Shown: positions 38,757 to 47,403 of the stretch, in pieces | How positions within the stretch are numbered: the stretch's first letter is position 1 | How the letters are laid out: each line of letters starts with the position of its first letter | Assembly: GCA_016874735.1 (NCBI GenBank) | Contig: VGTI01000028.1 | Coordinates: 1 to 50,178 of the forward strand | From: Deltaproteobacteria bacterium | GTDB taxonomy: Bacteria > Bdellovibrionota_B > Oligoflexia > Oligoflexales > CAIYRB01 | Direction: 5' to 3' | Length of the DNA stretch: 50,178 nucleotides | Notes under the pieces: model-generated | What the model was told of the DNA's origin: nothing | Database searches by the model: none | The model's input: the letters and a program-made list of their open reading frames with translations, nothing else | Translations under genes and position numbers: made by a program

Positions 38757-39732
38757 CCTCTACGCGTCGGCCATCGTTCAGCAAACTCTGATCCTGGTTG
38801 ATACTGTTATAAATCGTGGCGATGGAATTACGATAATCGGCAGCACCGTAGCTAGTGCCGTCGTTGAACGCTGTGCGTCCGCCACGCATGAAGTTTAGCG
38901 TGCGATCGACACCCCAGGTTCTAAATGCTTTGATGAGTAGATTCACAGCCTCGCCCAAATTATTGGGGTCGTTGAGATAGGCGCCACCGTCATTCCTCTG
39001 GTAGCCTAGCATTTGTGCCATATCTAAATTGATGTTTAGGTAGCTGAGGTTAGCTGACGGTGTGCCATCCTTGCCGCTATCCCGTTCGTCTGAGCGCATA
39101 TAAGTGGTCTCTTGCATGGCAATGGCCAAGATCAACATCTTTTCCTGCTGTGATGCTCCGGCGGCGCTAATCAGTGACAGGAGTCGAGTCTTGTTTCCTT
39201 GGAGCGCACTACCGTAGTTAGTGATCGCGAATTTAGCATTGCCCGGTGCGTTAAACTGGACACCGCTGGCTCCAACGGGTGGATTAGCGGGCTGGGGACT
39301 CGGTGCAGGCTGGGGACTTGGCTGCGGACTCGGCGACGGTTGGGGGCTTGGTGCTGGAGTCGCCGGGCTGGTCTGATTGCCGCCACCATTCTGATTGTTG
39401 CCCAAGTTTCTGATGGTATTGATAATGTTACCGAGAAAGCTACCAAAGCCGCCGCCGCCAGAGCCCCCACTCGATGAGGGCGACGGTGTTGTGGATGTTG
39501 ACGACGACGGAGGTGGCGTCGTTGGGGGTGGCAGCGCTGCGGTACCAGCAGTGCCCGTATCGTTGGGAAATGCCGGTTTAGGTGTGGATGACGCGGCGCC
39601 TTGAGTTTCTTCATCATCGTTTTCTTGTACCCGGCCGCGACCAGTAAGTTCCGGGGGAATAGGGGCTGGCGGCTCTTTGCAGGCTAGAATTGACGCTAGA
39701 ACGTAGGTCGTTACAGCAATTTGGTACTTCAT
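38737..39732 (-). CDS. proline-rich lipoprotein with lysozyme-like C-terminal domain
   Basis: 331 aa. A lipobox (LASILAC) is followed by a long low-complexity linker (about 40-160) with Pro/Ser/Thr and Gly runs, including PSPQPSPSPQPSPQPAPSPQ. The C-terminal domain (about 175-331) contains LILAIAMQETTYMRSD, SYLNINLDMAQMLGY and TLNFMRGGRTAFNDGTSYG, a layout I associate with lysozyme-like hydrolases seen mainly in fungi; the Glu in MQETT is a candidate catalytic residue. This family link is from memory and tentative. A cell-wall or polysaccharide target fits. I prefer the ATG at 39732 for its better signal peptide; an in-frame ATG is at 39753. Confidence 0.75.
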   Translation of the reverse strand: MKYQIAVTTYVLASILACKEPPAPIPPELTGRGRVQENDDEETQGAASSTPKPAFPNDTGTAGTAALPPPTTPPPSSSTSTTPSPSSSGGSGGGGFGSFLGNIINTIRNLGNNQNGGGNQTSPATPAPSPQPSPSPQPSPQPAPSPQPANPPVGASGVQFNAPGNAKFAITNYGSALQGNKTRLLSLISAAGASQQEKMLILAIAMQETTYMRSDERDSGKDGTPSANLSYLNINLDMAQMLGYQRNDGGAYLNDPNNLGEAVNLLIKAFRTWGVDRTLNFMRGGRTAFNDGTSYGAADYRNSIATIYNSINQDQSLLNDGRRVEVNLYRV

Positions 39733-39949
39733 AAACAACTCTGTTGCGTGCATGGCAGGCCAACCTTGGACTGCTACGTAGGGCTCGTATCTCCTGATTA
39801 AGCAAGATATATGCCGCGCATTTACGGCCTTTGATGCTCAATAAGTGTCGGGAAATATCGTCTTTTTATGTGGGCTGCGAAGCGAGATGTTCATATCTTC
39901 GACAGTAGTGAGCAAGGAATGTCCATTTAATGCAGCGGATTGAGCGGTG

Positions 39950-42196
39950 TTACGCGCGCAATGGCTGTTGCTGCTCTTGAGACTCCTGCGACTTGCGGAT
40001 CAGCTCATCAATGACACGCAGGACGACCTCGCATTGTTCTTTGCTATGGCCCTTAAACTTTAGCCCGTGCGTGAACCAGCCGTCACTGGTTGCTGCGGAC
40101 CAAACTACCTCTGCGCCGAGGGGGTTCAACCACAAGTAAGCGGGGTGATCGACTGCGACATCAAAGTAAAGATCGACATGAATCCCGCGTCCTAAGAGGA
40201 CATCCGCTATGAGGCACATGCCTCCTATGGAGTAGTTAACAAGTTGCATAGGTCCAAAAGAGGTCTTGATTGCGATCGGCTCAGTAAGGATGCTGCGGCT
40301 GTGCTGAACTCTCAAGTTATTCTGGATTCGGTAGGAATTAAGAGCCCTAGCCGTGACAGTTGGGTCATCGCAGAATGGATCGTATTCGTAGGCTAACTTA
40401 GGAGCATTCTGATGCTTGATAGGAACCTTGATGGGATTGAAACTATTTGCGGACTTCAAGTGTTCAGGTAGAGCGCTAAACGTGGACTCACCAAGCACGA
40501 TCTTGAAGGGCTCGCAGGCGGATTCAAAGCGGCTGGCCAAGACCACGCCGCCGCCTGATACAGTCACATCAAATCGCTCTTCGTTACCAATATTTCCGAT
40601 ATTAACGGTGTCGCTATTGATGCCGATCCGTAAAGGCAAAGCTGTCGCTAATGGATCTAAGCACCTAAGCACCGCTTCCATTTGAATATCTCGGGCGCAG
40701 GCGAGTGCCGTGGCTTCGTGATTTGGAACGCTACCGTCGGCGAGATCGTAGCCAAAAAAAGCCAGTAAGCCGTCACCAAGACTCTTATCTACGACCCCGC
40801 CATGTTTGTGGACAATCGCGACCATAGAGTTGATGACAGTCTTCAGCGCGGAGAAAGCCTCGATCGATTTCATGCGCTCAAATATTAGTGAGTAGCCGAC
40901 GATATCGACAAAAAGGACAGTGACGTACTGCTCAACTGGATTTTTAAGCAATTCAGCTCCCGCCAGTGCAACGTCACTAATCCGATGATCGGCGATAATG
41001 CCTTTGAGGTGACGACGCAAAAGTGCAGCGTTTTCACGGATACCGACCACTTTGATTCCAATTGGCACCAAGAGCATCATCGCTTGCAGGGTTATGGCCA
41101 AAAACTGAAGATCTGTATAAGCCCTGTGATGGGCAATAATGCCGCTAAACTCTGCTAAAACAAGGCAGTCGGAGATGGTGATAGGCAGGAAACAGATGGA
41201 GTAAAGAGTGGCATAAAGATCCCGGTCAACTATGCATCTCTTCAGAGCAATCAATTGCACGCTGACTAGAGCCAAACCCGCTGCTCCGATATAAATCATG
41301 GTTGTCACATAATCGTTAACGAAAAAGAGTGGCAGACACATCACAGGAAGCAGGATGAATGCGCGGCCGTAGGTATGAACCAAAGGATGCTGATGCGGTC
41401 GAATGTTAACGAATTCAAGGCCAAATTTTACAATAAATGTCATGGAGAGAACTGTAAAAATCGGCCAAATCTTTATGATGGCTATGCGCCAATCCGTTGG
41501 CAGAAGGAACGCTTGACCGCTCAGTATGAGGATCAGTGGTAGATAGCAGATTCCACTGAGTGCGATATTGGTAAACATCTTGGCTCGCAGCCAAATTCCT
41601 AGTATCAGCACAGTGCTGATACCGGTCACAAATGCGCCTAAACCAAATAGCAAAACTGCACTGCGAGATGCTTGCTCATGATCGTGATCATCTTGATGCT
41701 GCAAGGTCATCACAGGAAAGTAAGGAATACCTCGCGACAAGACCCCGATGTAGTAGGTCTTAGTGCCCGGTGAGACATCAAGCCTGATGACATCATCTGG
41801 CGTGCCTCGTGTGTTGGCAGTCTCGGCAAGACCCGTACGCTGCATGACTGGACCTGCAGGTGCGCTGGGGTCGAGTAGCCATTGGGAAAAGACAGGAAAC
41901 GAATTCATTAAAACTAGGCGCCGACTTTCGGTGCTGGGATTAGATATTTCCAAGCGAAACCACAGGCGCCCTTCCTGAAAAAAGCGTCTGCCGCTCACCT
42001 GGGTTGGTGTAACGCGCGCGTGATCTAATGTGCGGGTTAGTGCAGCAGGGTCGCTGGAGTCTGGAGTGGCTTCCACCAAATCTGTGAGCAAGAATACGGC
42101 GGATTCCTCTGTCATCGGAACCACAATAGGAGCTGCCTGTGCACCAGTTGTAAGCCAGGCAACCAGACTAATCCATTTGATCACGAGATAAATCAT
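39950..42196 (-). CDS. 7TM receptor with degenerate class III cyclase and PilZ domains
   Basis: 748 aa. Signal peptide (WISLVAWLTTGAQA), a periplasmic 7TMR-DISM sensor domain (about 25-170), seven membrane helices (about 180-385), a class III nucleotide cyclase domain (about 420-610), and a PilZ domain (about 628-735). The two metal Asp residues (431 in LFVDIVGYS, 475 in KSLGDG) and the substrate Lys 471 are kept. In the segment usually reading IGDTVNLASR, the sequence is SGGGVVLASR: the purine-specifying Asp (549) is Gly and the transition-state Asn (552) is Val; Arg 556 remains. PilZ shows NYSIGG (654-659) but its arginine pair is spaced RxxxxR. Numbering is from the ATG at 42196 (GGGA 6 nt upstream); another ATG is at 42217. 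Confidence 0.88.
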   Translation of the reverse strand: MIYLVIKWISLVAWLTTGAQAAPIVVPMTEESAVFLLTDLVEATPDSSDPAALTRTLDHARVTPTQVSGRRFFQEGRLWFRLEISNPSTESRRLVLMNSFPVFSQWLLDPSAPAGPVMQRTGLAETANTRGTPDDVIRLDVSPGTKTYYIGVLSRGIPYFPVMTLQHQDDHDHEQASRSAVLLFGLGAFVTGISTVLILGIWLRAKMFTNIALSGICYLPLILILSGQAFLLPTDWRIAIIKIWPIFTVLSMTFIVKFGLEFVNIRPHQHPLVHTYGRAFILLPVMCLPLFFVNDYVTTMIYIGAAGLALVSVQLIALKRCIVDRDLYATLYSICFLPITISDCLVLAEFSGIIAHHRAYTDLQFLAITLQAMMLLVPIGIKVVGIRENAALLRRHLKGIIADHRISDVALAGAELLKNPVEQYVTVLFVDIVGYSLIFERMKSIEAFSALKTVINSMVAIVHKHGGVVDKSLGDGLLAFFGYDLADGSVPNHEATALACARDIQMEAVLRCLDPLATALPLRIGINSDTVNIGNIGNEERFDVTVSGGGVVLASRFESACEPFKIVLGESTFSALPEHLKSANSFNPIKVPIKHQNAPKLAYEYDPFCDDPTVTARALNSYRIQNNLRVQHSRSILTEPIAIKTSFGPMQLVNYSIGGMCLIADVLLGRGIHVDLYFDVAVDHPAYLWLNPLGAEVVWSAATSDGWFTHGLKFKGHSKEQCEVVLRVIDELIRKSQESQEQQQPLRA

Positions 42197-42351
42197 GCCA
42201 AGTCCCGGAGCATACATTGCCCCTGCGTATCATCGGCAAAAGCTCAGCACTCTTAATGGTCGCTATCCATCATGAAACCGTAAGTAGCTTACCTGGTGAG
42301 TTTTTTCTGAGTTACGTTAGCTGATGACAATACAGCTAGAAACCCATGCTC

Positions 42352-42924
42352 TCAAGAACCCGATGCCATGCGCCACGCGAGAATCTCCAGCTGATCGTGG
42401 GTGGCTTTATCGAATTTGATCAATCCAGCCTCGGAGGCTTTAAAGACCTGCACGTAGCTACCAAACGTCGCGGATATGACCAGTTGCGCCTGATCTCTCG
42501 TGTGGCCTAGCTGAATCCGATCTTGGTAGTAGCTAATCAGGGAGTCGTTTAGATCACGTTCGAGCTTGATCGAGGCCTCGTCGAGGTAGGTGGCGTGCAG
42601 CTGGGCCTCCAGGAAACCGAAGGCCTTAGGATGCTTCGTGATGTAGCGTGCGATATTAGTCCAGACCATCCGGTGCGCGGCCCGGCCGGTGACGTCCGCT
42701 GTGCCTTCGGCAACAAAATTGGCAAACTGCAGCTTCCAGTGGCGGAAGAGCTCATTGACTAGCTCCTCCTTGCTGCGGAAGTAAGTGTATAGCGACCCAA
42801 GTGAGATCTCGCAGCTACCGGCTAGGTCTTTGATGGAGGCGGCATGAAATCCACGTGCCGCGAATTGCTCCAGGGCAGCCCCTAATATGAGCGCGCGGCG
42901 ATCGGGATCTTTAAGTCTGGCCAT
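42352..42924 (-). CDS. TetR family repressor
   Basis: 190 aa. The N-terminal helix-turn-helix is typical (ALEQFAARGFHAASIKDLAG with SLGSLYTYFRSKEELV); the C-terminal ligand domain is unassigned. It is divergent from the hydroxylase operon at 43096, and the space between them carries matching half-sites at 43051-43068 and about 42939-42957, so it probably represses both. Its ligand is likely a substrate or product of that operon, which is inference. The ribosome binding site (AGGTAGG) is weak. Confidence 0.92.
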   Translation of the reverse strand: MARLKDPDRRALILGAALEQFAARGFHAASIKDLAGSCEISLGSLYTYFRSKEELVNELFRHWKLQFANFVAEGTADVTGRAAHRMVWTNIARYITKHPKAFGFLEAQLHATYLDEASIKLERDLNDSLISYYQDRIQLGHTRDQAQLVISATFGSYVQVFKASEAGLIKFDKATHDQLEILAWRMASGS

Positions 42925-43022
42925 GACCTACCTGGCGAAAATGAGTGAACAAACAATCATGAATATCTTCTTATATTAAAGTTCAGCATGTATTTCAAGA
43001 ACGATAATATTAAAAAATCTTG

Positions 43023-43068
43023 TTGACCTGCCGCATCCTCTGCAATAATAAATGAGCGTTCGTTCATT
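43023..43068 (+). promoter_or_regulatory. promoter and TetR-type operator of the hydroxylase operon
   Basis: TTGACC (43023-43028) and AATAAT (43044-43049; spacer 15 nt, short) form a candidate promoter. AATGAGCGTTCGTTCATT (43051-43068) is an imperfect 18-bp palindrome (14 of 18 positions symmetric) just after the -10 box, where repressor binding would block transcription. A related AATGAGTGA half-site lies near 42939-42949, close to the TetR start. Confidence 0.6.
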
Positions 43069-43095
43069 TTAGAGCGAGTTGAGGGCGGATACAGT

Positions 43096-43971
43096 ATGGG
43101 TGCGACTACACCAACGCGGCAATTCAGCAGTGCCGATCATGAGACATGGCGGCGCTTTCATGAGGGTTTTTTCGCAAGCCTTCCCGATTTTGAGGCGTCC
43201 TTGCACCCGTTTTATAAGTCCGGCCTGAGCGTGCTCAGAGACCTAGGCGGGTGTGTGCCGTCCCTCGGACTGATTCAGGAGTTGCTTGCCCCCCAAGGCT
43301 GGACGGCCTGCTATGTGGACGGTTACATCGAGCCCTGGCGGGTGGCCCAACTCATCGCCGCACGCGTGATGCCCATCTCGAGTGCCGTAAGGCCTGCCGA
43401 TGAGCTCTACTTTGCCCGGGAGCCTGACCTCATCCACGATCTTTTTGGCCACTTGCCGAGTCTGCTCAATCCAGAATACCGCCGCCTTTTAACTGTCTGG
43501 AGTCGCGTAGCGAGTATGGCGGCTATCACGCCGCTCGATCGGGCGCTCTTTCATGTAAACAAAAGTAAGGTCAGGATGCACGAGGGTACCGAAGCGGAGC
43601 CACTTGAGCATCTCGATGCGGCGCTAGCTGCCTTTGACGTTGCCTTTGCGGCCAGCCCTACGCCGTTTCATTTGGTCGATAAGCTTTATTTCTGGATCTT
43701 TGAATTCGGTCTTTTAAAGCAAGACGACGGATTTGCCGTCATGGGTGCCGGGCTAATCAGCTCACTGAGTGAGTTACGAAATTTTACGCACCGAAGAGTG
43801 ATAGAGATAGAGACAGCTCCCATCACTATTGATTCCGTGCTGAAGCCTTATGCCATCGCCAATGAGCAGACCTCCTATCTCGCAGCGCGATCCGTCAATG
43901 ATTTTTACCGCATCATCAATCAGGCGATGAGTCGCATGGGTGACTTAAAGGGTCGGGGGTTATGCGCATGA
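43096..43971 (+). CDS. aromatic amino acid hydroxylase (phenylalanine 4-monooxygenase-like)
   Basis: 291 aa, close to bacterial PhhA size. Iron ligands match the family: PDLIHDLFGHLP gives His 114 and His 119, and LYFWIFEFGLL gives Glu 203. It should hydroxylate an aromatic amino acid with pterin and oxygen; phenylalanine to tyrosine is the default, but tryptophan or another ring cannot be excluded. No pterin recycling gene is next to it, and its partners are unusual for a catabolic phhA. GAGGG lies 13 nt before the ATG (weak spacing). Its stop overlaps the next start (ATGA at 43968). Confidence 0.9.
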   Translation: MGATTPTRQFSSADHETWRRFHEGFFASLPDFEASLHPFYKSGLSVLRDLGGCVPSLGLIQELLAPQGWTACYVDGYIEPWRVAQLIAARVMPISSAVRPADELYFAREPDLIHDLFGHLPSLLNPEYRRLLTVWSRVASMAAITPLDRALFHVNKSKVRMHEGTEAEPLEHLDAALAAFDVAFAASPTPFHLVDKLYFWIFEFGLLKQDDGFAVMGAGLISSLSELRNFTHRRVIEIETAPITIDSVLKPYAIANEQTSYLAARSVNDFYRIINQAMSRMGDLKGRGLCA

Positions 43972-45152
43972 CAGGCAAAAGAGGCATCGTCATCGGTGCA
44001 GGTATAGGCGGTATCGCTAGTGGCATCGCGCTCGCTCTGAAGGGTCTCGAGGTCGCCATTTTTGAGTCGAGAAATGAGGTCGTTGAAGCCGATCACCTCC
44101 TGTGGATTGCTCCTAACGGGCTCGGTGCGATGGAGCAACTCGGTATTTTAGATGCCGTGATGCAGGTAGCGACACCGCAGGAGATCATGGGGTTTACTAC
44201 GTCACAGCAGCGGCCGTTAATGTCCCTCCTAGGAGGCGATCTGGCCGCTAGCTTGAACCATCCAATCGTCGCGGTGCGGCGTCGCGATCTCATGCAGATC
44301 CTTTTCAAACGCCTTTATAGCCTTGGGGGCAAAATCGCATTTGGCCACAAACTGACTCATGTGAGCGACGACCCGAGATCTGTCACTGTGACATTTGCCA
44401 ATGGTCTACGCAGTACGGCTGACTTCATCATCGGCGCTGACGGCATGGGATCACGCGTGCGCGGTTTTGTCGCCGGATCTGCACGGGTTCGCTATCAGGG
44501 ACTCCGGACTTGGTTGGGGTATAGCGACCTCCCATGTGCCGCAAACTATGTCGGTAAGACTCTGGAACTTTGGGGAGTAGGGACCAGGTTTGTTTTGACC
44601 TCCCTCGATGGCAAGCGCCTTTACTGGAGTGCCCTTGAGCGTCACCCTAGCTACGAGTCATCGCGCGATCATGATCCAGACTCTGTTATCAAGCGACTGC
44701 GTGAACTATTTGCTGATTATCATTCTGATGTAGTTGCGGCCCTTGCGTCTGCACAGGTTGAGAGTTTCAGACTGAGTAATTTCAGTGTGGTCGAGGAATT
44801 AAAAGCAAGTTACCGCGGGCGCTTGTTACTCATTGGTGACGCCAGTCATGGGATGCCGCCCAACATGGGGCAGGGTGCATCACTCGCCCTCGAGGACGCT
44901 ATTTGGGCGGCCGCACTATGCTCGTCCTACGATGACGTGGCAGAAGCATGGGCACAGTTTGACCGTGTGAGGAAGTCTCGGGTTCTTGAGATGATGAAAC
45001 TAGCAAATTTTATGAATACCGCATTTCAACCCAAATCATCCGCAGCGAGTGGGCTACGCAACATGGTAGCCGCGATGATTCCGGATGCCCTAACTGCGCG
45101 TCGCATGATCCAGCTTTATGCATCCGCTCTCCCGAGGCCAATCTATGACTAG
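43968..45152 (+). CDS. FAD-dependent monooxygenase (aromatic hydroxylase type)
   Basis: 394 aa. All three flavoprotein monooxygenase motifs are present: GAGIGGIASG near the N-terminus, GADGMGSRVR mid-protein, and LLIGDASHGMPPNMGQGASL near residue 290. The C-terminus has a hydrophobic patch (GLRNMVAAMIPDAL). It is a group A flavin monooxygenase that hydroxylates or epoxidises a small ring compound using NAD(P)H and oxygen. It overlaps the hydroxylase by 4 bases and the next gene by 8, so it belongs to the same pathway. An in-frame ATG at 43962 is an alternative start. Confidence 0.9.
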   Translation: MTGKRGIVIGAGIGGIASGIALALKGLEVAIFESRNEVVEADHLLWIAPNGLGAMEQLGILDAVMQVATPQEIMGFTTSQQRPLMSLLGGDLAASLNHPIVAVRRRDLMQILFKRLYSLGGKIAFGHKLTHVSDDPRSVTVTFANGLRSTADFIIGADGMGSRVRGFVAGSARVRYQGLRTWLGYSDLPCAANYVGKTLELWGVGTRFVLTSLDGKRLYWSALERHPSYESSRDHDPDSVIKRLRELFADYHSDVVAALASAQVESFRLSNFSVVEELKASYRGRLLLIGDASHGMPPNMGQGASLALEDAIWAAALCSSYDDVAEAWAQFDRVRKSRVLEMMKLANFMNTAFQPKSSAASGLRNMVAAMIPDALTARRMIQLYASALPRPIYD

Positions 45153-45849
45153 GATATTTCTCGCAATACTCCGGGCATTTTTTCGCCTACGTATGACGGT
45201 GCGTCCCATTGCACCCGGCGACACCGAGGCGGTCGCGCGATTACTCGCGGAACAATTTGCGTACCGAGAACCTCTGACGAGACAGCTAGGACTGAGCTCG
45301 CAGGAATTATTGCCACTGATCAGTGCCCACATTGATTACTGCGCTCAAGGCAAACTAGGGGTAGTTGCGCATAGTCATGGCGGTACACTACTCGGTGTCA
45401 TCACTGCAGAGGACGATTTCCGACCATTCGTGCCGCCAGAGGATCTGCTGACGCCGCGACTGCGAATGGTCGGGGACGTACTCGGACGCGTATCCTTGCC
45501 AAATGCATGGATACCGCAGTCAGAACGTGAATTATTCTACTGTGACTTGGCTGCTACAGATCCGCAGTACGCCGATAAACATGTGCTAGCAGCTCTCACA
45601 CTTGGGATCTTCGATCACCTATCGGCCATGGGTTTTAAACGCGGGTACGCCAAAGTGACCAACGAGCGCATGATGGCGCGCCTCCGTGGGTTTGAACGTC
45701 TGCTGTGGCGACCTATATTCACCGAACTTTGCCGCCAACGGAGTGCCGCAGGCAGTGAGGTCATTGCCGTCGGTTGGTCACTTGATTTCTGGCAATCGCG
45801 TTTCAAAGCGCGAGTTTCATCCATAAACTTCGGGGAGAAAAAGAGATGA
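45145..45849 (+). CDS. GNAT-like acyltransferase
   Basis: 234 aa. A hydrophobic, basic N-terminus (FLAILRAFFRLRMTV) may touch the membrane. The body resembles a GNAT fold: TVRPIAPGDTEAVARLLAEQ at the start, a central strand GVVAHSHGGTLLGVITAED, and the acyl-CoA region FYCDLAATDPQYADKHVLAA with no classical QxxGxG/A. The assignment is by pattern and is moderate. Co-translation with the two oxygenases (8-base overlap upstream, 4-base overlap downstream) suggests it modifies their product. GAGG lies 7 nt before the ATG at 45145. Confidence 0.7.
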   Translation: MTRIFLAILRAFFRLRMTVRPIAPGDTEAVARLLAEQFAYREPLTRQLGLSSQELLPLISAHIDYCAQGKLGVVAHSHGGTLLGVITAEDDFRPFVPPEDLLTPRLRMVGDVLGRVSLPNAWIPQSERELFYCDLAATDPQYADKHVLAALTLGIFDHLSAMGFKRGYAKVTNERMMARLRGFERLLWRPIFTELCRQRSAAGSEVIAVGWSLDFWQSRFKARVSSINFGEKKR

Positions 45850-46382
45850 TCAGGAAACTAGTTTGTAGTGCATTTCTGTTTGTAGCAGGATTTGGGACTA
45901 TCGCTCAGGCTGGGATTCTCCCGACCGTAGTGTCCGAGATCGATGTCAATAAGTACATGGGCAAGTGGTACCAGGTGGCCTCGACGAACCCATTTTTTCA
46001 AGCGAATTGCGTCTGTGCCACGGCCACTTACACACTGCGCGATGACGGCAACGTGGATGTCGTCAATAGTTGCCGCCGTGATACGGTGGATGGTGCCCTT
46101 AGTGACGTTAAAGGCATCGCCTACGCGACGTCAAATCCAGGTAAATTAAATGTAGTCTTCGGTGGCATTAAACTACCTGGATCAAACTACTGGATTATCG
46201 AAGTAGCTGATGATTACTCGTACGCAGTCGTTTCATCGCCACTGCGTCGTCCTATTTGGATACTTGCGAGGACACCAGAGTTGCCAACTGACACATTGGA
46301 CGGGATCTACAAAAGGCTTGATGCCCAGGGGTTTCCAGTGAATGCGATCGTGCCTACTTTACAGACTGGATGCAACAACTAA
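45846..46382 (+). CDS. blc: secreted bacterial lipocalin (Blc-like)
   Basis: 178 aa. A cleavable signal (CSAFLFVAGFGTIAQA) is followed by the lipocalin GxW motif (DVNKYMGKWYQVAS) and the bacterial lipocalin signature (NYWIIEVADDYSYAVVSSPL, RPIWILAR). No lipobox is present: the signal ends AQA|G, so it is probably periplasmic and soluble, whereas E. coli Blc is an outer-membrane lipoprotein. Cysteines in NCVCAT and TGCNN could form disulfides. It binds a hydrophobic ligand, plausibly the product of the operon. It closes the four-gene unit through an ATGA overlap. Confidence 0.92.
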   Translation: MIRKLVCSAFLFVAGFGTIAQAGILPTVVSEIDVNKYMGKWYQVASTNPFFQANCVCATATYTLRDDGNVDVVNSCRRDTVDGALSDVKGIAYATSNPGKLNVVFGGIKLPGSNYWIIEVADDYSYAVVSSPLRRPIWILARTPELPTDTLDGIYKRLDAQGFPVNAIVPTLQTGCNN

Positions 46383-46476
46383 GAGTCTGGCTTCCGTGAG
46401 GCGTCTGACTTCTGTGGTACAATGGGCCGCATAGCGAAATCAGCATGATGCTCATTTACCATGGAAGGTTTATCGC

Positions 46477-47328
46477 ATGCGTATTTCCAGAATTTCTAAG
46501 TCGCTTCTCGTTACGAATTTGTTGCTCTTTAGTGGATAAGCCTTTAGTGCTGATATCACTGAGGCAGATGATGTTCATGCGGGGATGGCGACATACTTTG
46601 GCGGGCTTGGTGCACCGGCAGGTGGCTGCGGTCTACCTCAGTCAGTGGTGGAGTCTAGTAACTTCGTGGCGCTGAATGTGCAGCACGCGCAACCGCCGAT
46701 GAGTGGAGAGTACGACGGTGGGCGTAACTGCGGTCGTTGGATTGAAGTGACACTCAGCAAATTTTGTAAAAACGCTGATCATTCCGAACGCTGGAACACA
46801 GACTTCTGCACCGGGGGGCAGTGGGAAGATGGAGCGCTCACCGGAGCTAAAGCGATGTTTATCGTTGCCGACAGCTGCAACGACGGCAATGTTTGGTGTC
46901 GCCTCGACCGGTTTCATCTCGATCTTGCCCAGTCTGGTCTCGGGCAGTTTGATTCGACCATGAACGTATACACGTGGCGCAATCCGCAGGTGACGTGGCG
47001 CTACGTAGACGCTCCAGGTTACATTGGCGACGTGGCTATCGGTTTCGCGCAGAACGCATCTGCCTACTGGCCAACCGTGATTATTAAGCATCTGCAGCGG
47101 GGTATTCACCGCGTAGAGCAGTGGGTGGGTGGACGTTGGGTGGTGCAGCCCATGTTTTTGACCCTGGGCCAGGTATTTACCCTCACAAATGTTGGATCGG
47201 AACCCTACCGCGTCAGGCTATTTGACGCGTACGATGCACCCGTCCAGAATGGGCGCGTTTACAATTTTGCTATGCCCGGACAGTGCTGCGGACAGGTGTT
47301 CAATCAAGTCGCGTACACGGTAGAGTAA
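46477..47328 (+). pseudogene. expansin-like protein with in-frame stop in its signal peptide
   Basis: From the ATG at 46477 (AAGG 9 nt upstream) the frame reads a signal peptide (MRISRISKSLLVTNLLLFSG), then TAA at codon 21 (46537-46539), then AFSADITEADDVHAG and 248 open codons more. The body is a two-domain expansin: a double-psi barrel (MATYFGGLGAPAGGCGLPQS, VADSCNDGNVWC, FHLDLAQSGLGQF with the catalytic-type Asp), then a CBM63-like domain (NPQVTWRYVDAPGYIGDVAI). Eight or more cysteines imply secretion. Without the signal the next ATG at 46585 would give a cytoplasmic, probably useless product. A C-to-T change in CAA would explain the stop. Confidence 0.8.
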
Positions 47329-47363
47329 ACTTATCTCCAGTGTAGCGTTCCGAAGCTAGGTGA

Positions 47364-47403
47364 CCAATTTCGCTGCAGCGCGAAAGTTCCGTAGCGAAAT
47401 TGG
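47364..47403. other. 11-bp inverted repeat between expansin-like and M60-like genes
   Basis: CCAATTTCGCT (47364-47374) and AGCGAAATTGG (47393-47403) are exact complements around an 18-nt loop. An alternative smaller stem, TTTCGC (47368-47373) with GCGAAA (47380-47385), would exclude it. No T-run follows on either strand. Confidence 0.6.

Noticed and set aside
39280-39370. Short-period repeat resembling a minisatellite or CRISPR remnant
   Set aside because: It is the coding repeat for the Pro/Ser/Gln linker of the lipoprotein, with no spacers.
45571-45578. GCCGATAA within the GNAT-like gene
   Set aside because: No -35 box at the right distance and no gene start just downstream.
46445-46675. 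Open frame overlapping the expansin-like gene
   Set aside because: It overlaps the expansin-like frame, has no ribosome binding site and encodes nothing recognisable; the in-frame signal peptide at 46477 explains the region better.
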